A stretch of 64,000 nucleotides of DNA from Microvirga aerophila. GTDB lineage: Bacteria > Pseudomonadota > Alphaproteobacteria > Rhizobiales > Beijerinckiaceae. The position numbers were made by a program, and so were the translations under genes. This document shows, in pieces, positions 48,518 through 56,638 of the stretch; position 1 is the first letter of the stretch; every line of letters begins with the position of its first letter. Below the pieces are notes generated by a model. It did no database searches and was not told the DNA's origin. It saw only the letters and a program-made list of their open reading frames with translations. The stretch is taken from the NCBI RefSeq assembly GCF_003332305.1, contig NZ_QOIO01000007.1, positions 85,457 to 149,456 of the forward strand, read 5' to 3'.

Positions 48518-48898
48518 ATGCGTTTAGACGTCGTATCGGCTCTGGCTCTCGTGACGCTCGGACTGGCGGCCTGCAACAGCGGCCAGTCGGAAGCTCCGGT
48601 CGTCGCAACGGCTCCTCCCGTTGCGAGGCCGGCCGCACCCACGGGCCCGGTCATCGACGGCCCCACGCTCGGGCCGGACGGACGCTGCACGGTCACCGGC
48701 TTCGGCACCGCGACAACCATCGAGCCCGGCATCAGCGAGTGCGACCTCGTGCGCCTCAAAGGCAAGGCTGCCACGGACGTGCTGGTGGGCGAGAGCGGCA
48801 AGGGCCAGCGCGAGGTTCAGGTGCTCTATTCGGAGCCCGGCGGACGCGAGCTGTATTTTTTCGTCAACAACCGGCTCGACCGGATTGTGAGGCCTTAA
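48518..48898 (+). CDS. Small putative lipoprotein
   Basis: A 126-residue protein with a lipoprotein signal: a hydrophobic stretch ending in the lipobox LAAC (Cys about residue 19). A Pro/Ala-rich linker follows, then a compact domain with CTVTGFG and ECDLVRLKGKAATDVLVGE, ending in beta-rich YFFVNNRLDRIVRP. It resembles short envelope lipoproteins of Rhizobiales with no known role. AAGGA precedes the ATG. It is coupled to the S10 peptidase and followed by a terminator. Confidence 0.82.
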   Translation: MRLDVVSALALVTLGLAACNSGQSEAPVVATAPPVARPAAPTGPVIDGPTLGPDGRCTVTGFGTATTIEPGISECDLVRLKGKAATDVLVGESGKGQREVQVLYSEPGGRELYFFVNNRLDRIVRP

Positions 48899-48933
48899 TC
48901 CCTTTTGTCGATGATTCTCTTCGGACTTGAAGA

Positions 48934-48968
48934 AAGGGCTGGCCGATGAGCCAGCCCTTGCGGTTTTT
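48934..48968 (+). terminator. Intrinsic terminator after the lipoprotein gene
   Basis: A perfect 10-bp stem (AAGGGCTGGC and complement, 48934-48943 and 48950-48959) with a 6-nt loop, followed after 4 nt by TTTTT. It stops the S10-lipoprotein transcript and lies 8 nt from the stop of the convergent lectin-RTX gene, which it may also serve. Confidence 0.85.
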
Positions 48969-49824
48969 AGATCACGAGAAAGTCCGCGCCTGTCATCTTG
49001 AGGTTCTTGCTCAGGGTTGCGAACTGGATCTGGGCTTCAGCTCCGTCGCCGTCCGCGTCATAGAACAGAGCCCCTTTCTTACTGTCGTAGATGATCCGAT
49101 CATCCGCATCGTGAGCGCCGGAGCCGGTGTGGAATGAGTCGACTGACAATTTCCCAGGCGCTAAAGACTTAAAGACCGCATCGTCCAGGCGAATAGTATC
49201 GTCCTTCACGTTGAAGTCCGTGACCTTGTCGAGGTTGGATTTTCTGCTCAGCTTCGTATTAAAAACGAAGGCGTCCTTCCCCTTGCCACCGGTCAAGATG
49301 TCGTTGCCGCCCAACCCCATAAGGGTATCGGCTTTGGTTGTGCCGATAATCTTGTCGGTGCCGCTGCCGCCAGCAATGCCGTCATATTCGATGAGGGAAA
49401 AGAGGCCGTTCGTGACGTCGACATCGTTCCATTCGCCGGCTTGCCCGAGGTTCCCTTTCGACTTGGGCCATGCCTCGAGCCCGATCGCCGCCCCATCCTG
49501 ATCTTGGTAGTCGTCAGGTTCTGCACGGCCCCATTTGCTATATTTCAGCGAGCTGCCATCGGCCCAGTGCCACTGACCCTCTTCGGCAAAATCTGAGGCC
49601 CCAATCCAAACGTATTCTGCCCCTCCGCCGTCCGGTGCGATGTAGTGCTTGGACCAGCTCGCAGATTCCTTCATGAGAAAATTGAAAACAGCCGAATTCT
49701 CTCGTGCTGAGTCGATCTTTACGAGATGACCACCCTTGGCCTCGGCATTCGCTTCGGCGCTGAACCAGTCCAAAGCCTTAGTGACGACAAGATACGTGTG
49801 CCCACCGAAGTTGAGCTTTGCCAT
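48967..49824 (-). CDS. C-type-lectin-like domain fused to RTX calcium-binding repeats, predicted type I-secreted protein
   Basis: A 285-residue protein without an N-terminal signal peptide. Residues 5-150 match the C-type lectin fold: GHTYLVV, LDWFSAEANAEAKGGHLVKI, WIGASDFAEEGQWHWADGS, WGRAEPDDYQDQDGAAI and GEWNDVD. The EPD-type triplet and WND are the usual calcium/sugar ligands, but the domain lacks the disulfide cysteines. Residues 152-190 hold RTX nonapeptides (GGSGTDKII, GLGGNDILTGGKGKD). The tail ends DFLVI, the hydrophobic end typical of type I secretion substrates. No type I secretion genes are in the window. A good GGGGG ribosome site precedes the ATG. A role in surface or host binding is inferred. 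Confidence 0.85.
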   Translation of the reverse strand: MAKLNFGGHTYLVVTKALDWFSAEANAEAKGGHLVKIDSARENSAVFNFLMKESASWSKHYIAPDGGGAEYVWIGASDFAEEGQWHWADGSSLKYSKWGRAEPDDYQDQDGAAIGLEAWPKSKGNLGQAGEWNDVDVTNGLFSLIEYDGIAGGSGTDKIIGTTKADTLMGLGGNDILTGGKGKDAFVFNTKLSRKSNLDKVTDFNVKDDTIRLDDAVFKSLAPGKLSVDSFHTGSGAHDADDRIIYDSKKGALFYDADGDGAEAQIQFATLSKNLKMTGADFLVI

Positions 49825-49831
49825 TTAAACC

Positions 49832-49870
49832 CCCAGTTTACCTATAGTAAGGCCGTGCTTACATACTGGG
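49832..49870. promoter_or_regulatory. Nested inverted repeats upstream of the lectin-RTX gene
   Basis: Two inverted repeats are nested: GTAAG-N6-CTTAC (49847-49862) inside CCCAGT...ACTGGG (49832-49837 and 49865-49870). The element ends 8 nt from the gene start and overlaps a TACTAT-like -10 candidate on the minus strand. It could be an operator or a 5' hairpin covering the ribosome site. Which one is not decided by sequence. Confidence 0.45.
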
Positions 49871-49987
49871 CTCGGGGCTTAGCAATGGGCTTCATGTGCG
49901 GATTGCGAGTTTGCAACATGAATGTTTTTTGCGGCTTGCCTCTGATGCTGAGGTTTTGTCACTGACCCGGGTGTGGAGCTGGGGCCA

Positions 49988-51868
49988 CTAAGCTGTTGCC
50001 GTCTCGATCTCCTCGCTGAGCGCCAGCCATTCCTCCTCGACGGAGGCAAGCGTTTCGGCGGCTTCGGACCGCATTTTCGCCAATTCGGTAGCTTTAGCCG
50101 GGTCCTTCTGGAAAGCGGTTCCGTCGGCAAGCGCCGCATCCACCTTGCCGATCACGTCTGTGAGCTTCGCCATGCGGGCCTCAAGGCCTTCCAGCTTCTT
50201 GCGCAGGGGGGCGAGCGCGACCCGGCGTTCCGCTGCCGCCCGGCGCTCATCGGTCCGGGACGGGGAGGAGGGGCCTTGCGGTTTGTCGGAGCGCCGCTGC
50301 GGCTCAAGCTCTCCGGACAGGACGAGTTGGCGGTAATCGTCCATGTCCCCGTCGAAGGGCTTCACGGTGCTGCCGCCGACGACCCAGAGACGGTCGGCGC
50401 AGGCTTCGATGAGGAAGCGGTCGTGGCTCACGAGGATCACCGCGCCCGTATAGTCGTTGATCGCCTCCATCAGCGCGGTGCGGCTGTCGATGTCCAGGTG
50501 GTTGGTGGGCTCGTCGAGGATGAGCAGGTTGGGGCCGTTGAAGGCAGCCAGTCCCATGAGAAGCCGCGCCTTCTCGCCACCCGACAGGGACGAGACGGGC
50601 GTATCCGCCTTCGCGCCCGCAAAGCCGAACCGGGCCGCTCGTGCACGGACCTTCGCCACCGGGGTATCGGGCATCCGCGCCGCGACATGCTCATAGGCGG
50701 TGGCGCTCGGGTTGAGCTCGTCCACCTGATGCTGAGCGAAATAGGCCACGTCCATCTTGCCCGGCCTGCGGACGTCGCCCTTCAGCGGGGCAAGACGTCC
50801 GCCAAGGAGCTTGCAGAAGGTCGATTTGCCGTTGCCGTTCGCCCCGAGGAGCGCAATCCGATCATCCGGCTGAATCGTCAGGTTCAGCCGGTCGAGGACG
50901 ACCCTGTCTCCGTAGCCGACGGCCGCGCTCTCGACCGCAATCAACGGTGGCGCAAGCGGTCGCTCCGGTCCCGGCAGGTCGAAGGGCAGGACATCATCCT
51001 CGACGATGGTGGCGATGGGCTCCAGCTTCGCCAGCCGCTTGACCCGGGACTGCGCCTGACGGGCCTTCGAGGCTTTGGCCTTGAAGCGGTCAACGAAAGC
51101 CTGGAGGTGTTTTCGCTCCGCCTCCTGCTTGGCCTGCATCTTGGCCGTCAGCTCGCGCTTCTCCGCATACTGCTTGGCAAACGACGTGTAGCCCCCGCGA
51201 TAGATCGTGAGCTTTCCTCGGTCGAGATGCAGGATGTGGTTGACGCAGGTGTCGAGCAGTTCCCTGTCGTGGCTGATGACCAGCACCGTGTGGGGGTAGC
51301 GGTCGAGGTACTCGTAGAGCCAGAGCGTGCCTTCGAGGTCGAGGTAGTTGGTCGGCTCGTCGAGAAGCAGAAGATCGGGTTCGGCGAAGAGCACCGCCGC
51401 CAGGGCCACGCGCATTCGCCAACCGCCGGAGAACGATGAGCAGGGCCGGTTCTGCGCCTCTGCGTCGAAGCCGAGGCCGTGCAGGATGGCGGCCGCTCGC
51501 GCCGGAGCGGAATGCGCGCCGATATCGGTCAGGCGCGTCTCGATCTCGGCCCGGCGAAAGCCATCGGCGGTCTCGGCTTCCGCCAACAGCGCTGCCCGCT
51601 CCTTGTCAGCTGCCAGCACGACCTCGACCAGGGTCTCCGGACCGCCGGGCGCTTCCTGGGCGACCGCGCCGATCCGCATGCCGCGGGGCAGGGCAATGTC
51701 GCCTGTTTCCGGCGAAACCTCGCCCTGGATGATCCGGAAGAGGGTTGTCTTGCCGGCGCCGTTGCGCCCGACGAGACCGACTTTGCTGCCTGTCGGCAGG
51801 GCGAAAGTGGCCCGATCGAGAATGATCCGGTCTGCGATGCGATAGGTCAGGTCGTTGACGTGAAGCAT
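49988..51868 (-). CDS. ABC-F family ATPase (YheS-like)
   Basis: A 626-residue cytoplasmic protein with two cassettes: GLVGRNGAGKTT, FSGGWRMR and [14 protein letters not shown]; then LLGANGNGKST, LSGGEKARLLMGLA and [14 protein letters not shown]. Between them is the charged linker (YAEKRELTAKMQAKQ...KAKASKARQAQSRVKRL) that contacts the ribosomal P-site tRNA in ABC-F proteins. Alignment features fit the YheS/YbiT side rather than Uup, the second ABC-F of this window. A C-terminal coiled coil is present (about 540-626). It presumably resolves ribosome stalling; resistance function cannot be claimed. The in-frame 112-codon extension upstream is not coding. Confidence 0.9.
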   Translation of the reverse strand: MLHVNDLTYRIADRIILDRATFALPTGSKVGLVGRNGAGKTTLFRIIQGEVSPETGDIALPRGMRIGAVAQEAPGGPETLVEVVLAADKERAALLAEAETADGFRRAEIETRLTDIGAHSAPARAAAILHGLGFDAEAQNRPCSSFSGGWRMRVALAAVLFAEPDLLLLDEPTNYLDLEGTLWLYEYLDRYPHTVLVISHDRELLDTCVNHILHLDRGKLTIYRGGYTSFAKQYAEKRELTAKMQAKQEAERKHLQAFVDRFKAKASKARQAQSRVKRLAKLEPIATIVEDDVLPFDLPGPERPLAPPLIAVESAAVGYGDRVVLDRLNLTIQPDDRIALLGANGNGKSTFCKLLGGRLAPLKGDVRRPGKMDVAYFAQHQVDELNPSATAYEHVAARMPDTPVAKVRARAARFGFAGAKADTPVSSLSGGEKARLLMGLAAFNGPNLLILDEPTNHLDIDSRTALMEAINDYTGAVILVSHDRFLIEACADRLWVVGGSTVKPFDGDMDDYRQLVLSGELEPQRRSDKPQGPSSPSRTDERRAAAERRVALAPLRKKLEGLEARMAKLTDVIGKVDAALADGTAFQKDPAKATELAKMRSEAAETLASVEEEWLALSEEIETATA

Positions 51869-52257
51869 GGTGCCTTTTGGCTTCTGAGGCGGTCCCTGGC
51901 AAGAAGGATGTTCGTCTCTCGCGGGGCATGCGTGGATGACGCAGATCCCCAGGTCCCGGTGACCTGCGAGCATGTCGAACCCTGCGGTTCGATGAATGGG
52001 CGCTCCCAGCCGTGACGCATTTGTCATCCCAACTGATCGTGACAGTCTGAGGATCGGCTTGTGGTTGGGCACGCGAGGTGAGGCCCGATTAGCCCCGGCC
52101 CGCAGGGATCGTAAAAATCCATCCTTTATTCCCCGCATGAAGGTGGGGCTCGAGATTGGTTCCTGCTTCCCTTTTACAGGGGAGTGGGCGACAATTTGCA
52201 GCAAGCTTGACCGTAAATGTAATAATGTTATATTAAGACGGCAGTGGGAGAATGAAA
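51869..52257. other. 389-nt divergent intergenic region with hairpins
   Basis: No gene is visible. On the side of the ABC-F gene are two perfect inverted repeats: CAGGTC-N5-GACCTG (51950-51966) and TCGAACC-CTGC-GGTTCGA (51975-51992), 80-125 nt before the ABC-F start, so they could form leader RNA hairpins. The right end is AT-rich and carries a strong promoter for the Crp/Fnr gene. Confidence 0.55.
52207..52234 (+). promoter_or_regulatory. Sigma-70-type promoter of the Crp/Fnr gene
   Basis: TTGACC (52207-52212) and TATATT (52229-52234) are separated by 16 bp of AT-rich sequence. The implied start near 52241 leaves a leader of about 17 nt containing the GGGAG ribosome site. This is the best match to a housekeeping promoter in the window. 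Confidence 0.65.
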
Positions 52258-52944
52258 ATGTCGCGACTGTCCGGCGTTTTGCTCTTCAAGGGGCTGCCGA
52301 TCGATCTGGCTCCCTACGAGGCCCGATCGAAATGGCGGCGCTTCGATCCGGAAGAGATCCTGGTCGATTTCGACGAACTCTCGACCGACGTCTATTTCCT
52401 CCTGGCTGGTGATGTGCGCGTTCTCATGCGCACGGCGGCCGGCAAGGAGGTCATCCTCGACGAGATGCGTCCCGGCGAGCTTTTCGGCGAGCTTGCCGCC
52501 ATGGACGGGATCAAGCGCTCGGCCAACGTGACCGCGCTCACGCGGGGCGAAACCTGCGTCATGCCGGCTTCCGTGTTCCGCGAGATCGTCTTTTCCTATC
52601 GCGACGTGGCCGACCGGCTGTTCTGCCTCATGTCGTCACGCATCCGCGAACTCAATGCCCGCTTCATGGAGCAGACGGTCCTCGACCTGCGGCACCGGCT
52701 CTACTCGGAGCTGCTGCGGCTCTCCAGCCCGCGCGGCGAGAGAATCGGCGAACGGGTCATTACGCCTCCACCCTTCCATCACATCATGGCGGCGCGCATC
52801 GGCTGCCGACGCGAGCAGGTGACCCGGGAATTCACCATGATGTCTCAGGAGGGCCTGATCGAGCGCACGAGAGGAGCCCTCATTCTGCGTCAGCCCGACA
52901 TCCTTCAGGCCCGCGTAGCGGAAGCCATGCGCGAGGAAGCCTGA
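52258..52944 (+). CDS. Crp/Fnr-family transcriptional regulator
   Basis: A 228-residue protein with an N-terminal cyclic-nucleotide-binding fold (VYFLLAGDVRVLMRTAAGKEVILDEMRPGELFGELAAMDG, shown in part as the beta-roll) and a C-terminal winged helix (MAARIGCRREQVTREFTMMS, recognition helix; then GLIERTRGALIL). The FGELAA phosphate-binding cassette is present, so cAMP or a related ligand is possible, and there are no Fnr-type cysteine clusters. GGGAG is 7 nt before ATG 52258; ATG 52252 is an alternative. It converges with the tetR gene with only 2 nt between stops. Confidence 0.93.
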   Translation: MSRLSGVLLFKGLPIDLAPYEARSKWRRFDPEEILVDFDELSTDVYFLLAGDVRVLMRTAAGKEVILDEMRPGELFGELAAMDGIKRSANVTALTRGETCVMPASVFREIVFSYRDVADRLFCLMSSRIRELNARFMEQTVLDLRHRLYSELLRLSSPRGERIGERVITPPPFHHIMAARIGCRREQVTREFTMMSQEGLIERTRGALILRQPDILQARVAEAMREEA

Positions 52945-52946
52945 GC

Positions 52947-53612
52947 TCAGCGCCCGTCCGCCGGCCCATAGGCCGCGAAGAAGACCCGGATGGCGTTCTC
53001 CACCGTGCGGGTGATCTGCTCCTTCGTGGGCGGCTCGCCAACCGCAAAGAGCAGACGCCGCACCAAGGCCGATCCGCACAGGTCGAGAAAATGCTGGGCC
53101 GCCACCTCCGTGTCGGAGATGGTCAGGCGGCCGGCTTTCGTTTGGGCGTCCAGATAGGCCTTGAGCCGGGCAATGCCCTGGCACGGTCCGGCCTCGTAGA
53201 AGGCCTGGCCCAGGCGCGGGAATTTCTCCGCCGCGCCGATGACCATCCTGACCGAGGAGATGTGCTCCGGCGTGCCCATGCGGGCCAGATAGGTATGGCC
53301 GAGCCTGGTCAACGCGGCGCGCACGTCCGGATCATCCGGGTCGAGCTTGAAGAGCACCTCCGCCAGACCGCGTTTCTCCTCGATCGTCAGAGCCTCGAAC
53401 AGCTTTTCCTTACTGTCGAAATAGACATAGAGGGTGCCCTTCGAGACGCCTGCGACCTTAGCGATCTCGCCCATGCTTGCGCCATCGAAGCCGTGTGCGA
53501 GGAACACCTGCCGGGCGCCATTCAGAATTTGCCCGCGCTTGGTGCAGTCGGCACACCCTTCCGTCGAGGAGGCCGAGGTCTGCGTGCGAGCGATATCAGC
53601 TATGTCGCTCAT
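52947..53612 (-). CDS. TetR-family repressor of the adjacent efflux genes
   Basis: A 221-residue regulator with the TetR helix-turn-helix at about 28-75 (ILNGARQVFLAHGFDGASMGEIAKVAGVSKGTLYVYFDSKEKLF in part) and a helical ligand-binding C-terminus with the TetR_C-like segment AAQHFLDLCGSALVRRLLF. The N-terminal 25 residues contain a Cys pair (CADC) that is unusual and could sense oxidants or metal. It is divergent from the EmrAB-type genes across 139 nt that contain a palindromic operator, so repression of efflux and of itself is expected. Confidence 0.92.
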   Translation of the reverse strand: MSDIADIARTQTSASSTEGCADCTKRGQILNGARQVFLAHGFDGASMGEIAKVAGVSKGTLYVYFDSKEKLFEALTIEEKRGLAEVLFKLDPDDPDVRAALTRLGHTYLARMGTPEHISSVRMVIGAAEKFPRLGQAFYEAGPCQGIARLKAYLDAQTKAGRLTISDTEVAAQHFLDLCGSALVRRLLFAVGEPPTKEQITRTVENAIRVFFAAYGPADGR

Positions 53613-53628
53613 GTGCGTTTCGTCACCT

Positions 53629-53656
53629 TTCAGTCATTGACCGAACCGTTCAGTCA
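53629..53656. promoter_or_regulatory. TetR operator overlapping the efflux-pump promoter
   Basis: Three alternating half-sites occur: TTCAGTCA (53629-53636), TGACCGAAC (53638-53646) and GTTCAGTCA (53648-53656). The last two form a 19-bp palindrome with one mismatch. A promoter for the efflux genes fits here: TTGACC (53637-53642) and TATAGG (53662-53667), with a rather long 19-bp spacer, so the palindrome fills the spacer. A further GACTGAA half-site is at 53704-53710. Confidence 0.7.
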
Positions 53657-53751
53657 ACTCATATAGGCTACATAGTGATCATAGAGCAACGCGGCAAGGA
53701 AGCGACTGAACTTTGCAGTCGGACACTTCATCACGCGGGCAGAGGGTGCAG

Positions 53752-54945
53752 ATGGCTTACCGGGAAGAGTTCAGTCGAGGCAGCGGCGACGGGGCTGCGC
53801 CTGTCCTGGAAAACAACACGCCGGATCCGACCGTGGAGCAGCCAGCCGTGGATGCTCGGCAGGCTGCGGAGCCCAACGCCAATAGAAAGATCGGCAAGAA
53901 GCCGATCATTCTGGCCGTTCTTGCGGCCGCGCTGGGCTTCGGCGGTTATGAGGGCCACCAGTGGTGGACGAATGGCCGCTTCATGGTGTCGACCGACGAC
54001 GCCTATGTTCAAGCGGACATCACGGTTCTTTCCGCCAAGGTGTCCGGCTACGTGACGTCTCTTGCGGTATCCAACAACCAGAGCGTCAAAGCCGGCGACC
54101 TGATCGCCAAGATCGACGACGGCGATTATCGCTTCGCTCTGCAGTCCGCCAAGGACAAGCTCGCCACCCAATCGAGCACCGTGGCGCGCATTGGCCGCCA
54201 GATTGAAGCTGGCAAGGCGTCGGCCGCCCAGGCCGAGGCTCAGGTCGCCGCCGCGCGGGCGGATGCCGAGCGCGCCGAGGCCGACTACAACCGCCAGCTT
54301 CAACTCTCCCGTTCGGACTATACCAGCAAGGCCACGCTCGAGAACGCCAAGGCAGCGCGGGACCGCGCCGACGCGAACGTAAGAAGCGCCCAGGCGGCCC
54401 AGGCGGCCGCGGCGGCGAATGTGGAGGTTCTGTCGGCCCAGCGGACGGAGGCCCAGCGCGTGGTGGCCGAGCTTCAGACGACCGTCGAGAAGGCGGAGCG
54501 TGATCTCTCGTTTACGGAGATCCGGGCGCCCTTCGACGGCGTGATCGGCAACAAGGCGGCCGAGGTCGGCACCTTCGTCCAGCCCGGTGCCCGTCTTGCG
54601 GCCCTCGTCCCGCTCACCAGCGTGCATGTGGACGCCAACTTCAAGGAAACCCAGCTCGCTTCCCTGAAGCCCGGACAGCAGGTTCATATCGAGGTGGATG
54701 CCTTCCCGGATACCGACATCGTCGGAACCGTGGAGAGCGTCGCACCAGCCTCGGGCGCGGTCTTCAGCCTGCTGCCGCCCGAGAATGCCACCGGCAATTT
54801 CACCAAGATCGTCCAGCGTGTTCCCGTGCGGGTCACCGTCAGCGAGGAGATCGCCCAGAAGGGGCTTCTGCGTCCCGGCCTGTCGGTGGTGGTCAGCGTG
54901 GACACGCGCACCGAGGCCGCACCAGCAAAGACGGCCCAGCGCTAA
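53752..54945 (+). CDS. EmrA-like membrane fusion protein of a tripartite efflux pump
   Basis: A 397-residue adaptor with a cytoplasmic head, one membrane segment (about 48-66, PIILAVLAAALGFGGYEG) and the barrel-sandwich start STDDAYVQADITVLSAKVSGYV. A long Ala/Glu-rich coiled coil follows (about 150-260), then SFTEIRAPFDGVIGNKAAEVGTFVQPG, the EmrA/HlyD signature. GAGGG precedes ATG 53752. With the following DHA2 permease and an outer-membrane channel (not in the window) it would expel hydrophobic drugs or fatty acids. The operon is controlled by the divergent TetR. Confidence 0.93.
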   Translation: MAYREEFSRGSGDGAAPVLENNTPDPTVEQPAVDARQAAEPNANRKIGKKPIILAVLAAALGFGGYEGHQWWTNGRFMVSTDDAYVQADITVLSAKVSGYVTSLAVSNNQSVKAGDLIAKIDDGDYRFALQSAKDKLATQSSTVARIGRQIEAGKASAAQAEAQVAAARADAERAEADYNRQLQLSRSDYTSKATLENAKAARDRADANVRSAQAAQAAAAANVEVLSAQRTEAQRVVAELQTTVEKAERDLSFTEIRAPFDGVIGNKAAEVGTFVQPGARLAALVPLTSVHVDANFKETQLASLKPGQQVHIEVDAFPDTDIVGTVESVAPASGAVFSLLPPENATGNFTKIVQRVPVRVTVSEEIAQKGLLRPGLSVVVSVDTRTEAAPAKTAQR

Positions 54946-54960
54946 AAGGTTTAAAGCATC

Positions 54961-56559
54961 ATGGCCGCTTCAGCCGCCATCACGAGCAAGCCTGCAGGCT
55001 CTGCGCCCGCAGCGGCGTCCGCGCCGCTCGACCGGCGCAGGACGTTCGCGTTCTTCTGCATGGTCTTCGGCATGTTCATGGCGATCCTGGACATCCAGAT
55101 CGTCTCGGCGTCGCTCGCCGAAATTCAGGCCGGCCTTTCGGCATCGTCGGACGAAATCTCATGGGTGCAGACGAGTTACCTGATCGCCGAAGTGATCATG
55201 ATCCCGCTGTCCGGGACGCTCTCGCGCGTGCTCTCCACGCGCTGGATGTTCGTGATTGCTTCAGGCGGCTTCACGCTCATGAGCTTCATGTGCGCCACAT
55301 CGACCTCCATCGAGGAAATGATCGTCTGGCGCGCGCTCCAGGGCTTCATCGGCGGCGGCATGATCCCGACAGTCTTCGCCTCAGCCTTCACGATCTTCCC
55401 GCCGGAGAAGCGCCCCGTCATCTCGCCGATCATCGGCCTCGTGGCGACGCTAGCGCCCACTGTCGGCCCCACCATCGGTGGCTATCTGACCGACCTGTTC
55501 TCCTGGCACTGGCTGTTCCTCGTGAACATCGTGCCCGGCATCTTCGTGACGATCTCGACCTATCTGCTGGTCGATTTCGACGAGCCTGACTGGAGCCTGT
55601 TCAAAACCTTCGACTGGGCGGGCCTCGGCTTCATGGCGGTGTTCCTCGGCAGCCTTGAGTTCGTCCTGGAGGAGGGGCCGATCAACGATTGGTTCCAGGA
55701 CGAACTCGTCCTGATCCTGACGGTGACGTGCGTTGCCACCGCCATCGGGTTCTTCTACCGCGTCCTGACCGCCAAGTACCCGATCGTGGATCTGCGGGCA
55801 TTTTCCGACCGCAACTTCATGGCGGGCTCGGCCTTCAGTTTCGTCATGGGCATCGGCCTCTACGGCCTGACCTATCTCTACCCGGTTTATCTCGGACGCG
55901 TGCGCGGCTACTCGTCCCTACAGATCGGCGAGACCATGTTCGTGTCAGGCGCGTGCATGTTCCTGATGGCGCCTGTGGCCGGCATCCTGTCGCGCAAGCT
56001 CGATCCCCGCGTCATGATGGCGATTGGCTTCGCGTCCTTCGCGTTCGGCACATGGCTGATTACGGGACTGACCAAGGACTGGGACTTCTGGGAGCTGTTC
56101 GTGCCCCAGATCTTCCGCGGCGTCGGGCTGATGATCTGCATGGTGCCGATCAACAACATCGCGCTGGGCACCTTGCCGCCGGAGCGGATCAAGAACGCAT
56201 CGGGCCTCTATAACCTGACCCGGAATCTCGGTGGCGCGGTGGGACTGGCGCTCATCAACACGATCCTAAACGACCGTACGGATCTCCATCTCCAGCGGCT
56301 GCGGGAGAGCGTGAACTGGGCCCGCTCGTCGGCGGTCGAAACCCTCAACACGATGACTATGGGCTTCCAGAGCCTCGGCTCCGATGCCGGTCAGGCAGCC
56401 CTTAAGACCATCTCCAACATGGTCCGACGAGAGGCTCTGGTCATGTCCTTCGCCGACGTGTTCCTGTTGTTGACGTTCCTGTTCCTGGCGCTGATCCTGG
56501 CACTGCCGTTCATCCGCAAGCCGCGCGCTGCTCCGGCCGGAGGGGGCGGGGGGCACTAG
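54961..56559 (+). CDS. EmrB-like DHA2-family multidrug transporter (MFS, 14 membrane segments)
   Basis: A 532-residue permease. MAILDIQIVSASLAEIQ is the DHA2 motif of the first membrane segment. WVQTSYLIAEVIMIPLSGTLSRVLSTR matches MFS motif A, and GGGMIPTVFASAFTIFP and LNTMTMGFQ follow. Fourteen hydrophobic segments can be counted. It uses the proton gradient to move substrates to EmrA. It starts 15 nt after the emrA stop. A Gly-rich tail ends the protein. A repeat-like hairpin follows at 56569. Confidence 0.94.
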   Translation: MAASAAITSKPAGSAPAAASAPLDRRRTFAFFCMVFGMFMAILDIQIVSASLAEIQAGLSASSDEISWVQTSYLIAEVIMIPLSGTLSRVLSTRWMFVIASGGFTLMSFMCATSTSIEEMIVWRALQGFIGGGMIPTVFASAFTIFPPEKRPVISPIIGLVATLAPTVGPTIGGYLTDLFSWHWLFLVNIVPGIFVTISTYLLVDFDEPDWSLFKTFDWAGLGFMAVFLGSLEFVLEEGPINDWFQDELVLILTVTCVATAIGFFYRVLTAKYPIVDLRAFSDRNFMAGSAFSFVMGIGLYGLTYLYPVYLGRVRGYSSLQIGETMFVSGACMFLMAPVAGILSRKLDPRVMMAIGFASFAFGTWLITGLTKDWDFWELFVPQIFRGVGLMICMVPINNIALGTLPPERIKNASGLYNLTRNLGGAVGLALINTILNDRTDLHLQRLRESVNWARSSAVETLNTMTMGFQSLGSDAGQAALKTISNMVRREALVMSFADVFLLLTFLFLALILALPFIRKPRAAPAGGGGGH

Positions 56560-56568
56560 TGCAATGAT

Positions 56569-56593
56569 CCCAAAAGTGGTTTCCACCTTTGGG
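56569..56593. repeat. REP-like intergenic hairpin after the efflux operon
   Basis: Arms CCCAAAAGTGG (56569-56579) and CCACCTTTGGG (56583-56593) around TTT pair over 11 positions with one mismatch. The preceding bases GCAATGAT and this stem resemble the dispersed 'ATGATCCC-AAAAGTGG' palindromes known in intergenic regions of Hyphomicrobiales genomes. No second copy is in the window. It may end transcription of the efflux operon or of the convergent kinase gene. Confidence 0.55.
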
Positions 56594-56638
56594 GTCCACC
56601 CTATGCCCAACTTTGGAAGCGGCACACCCGACGACACG

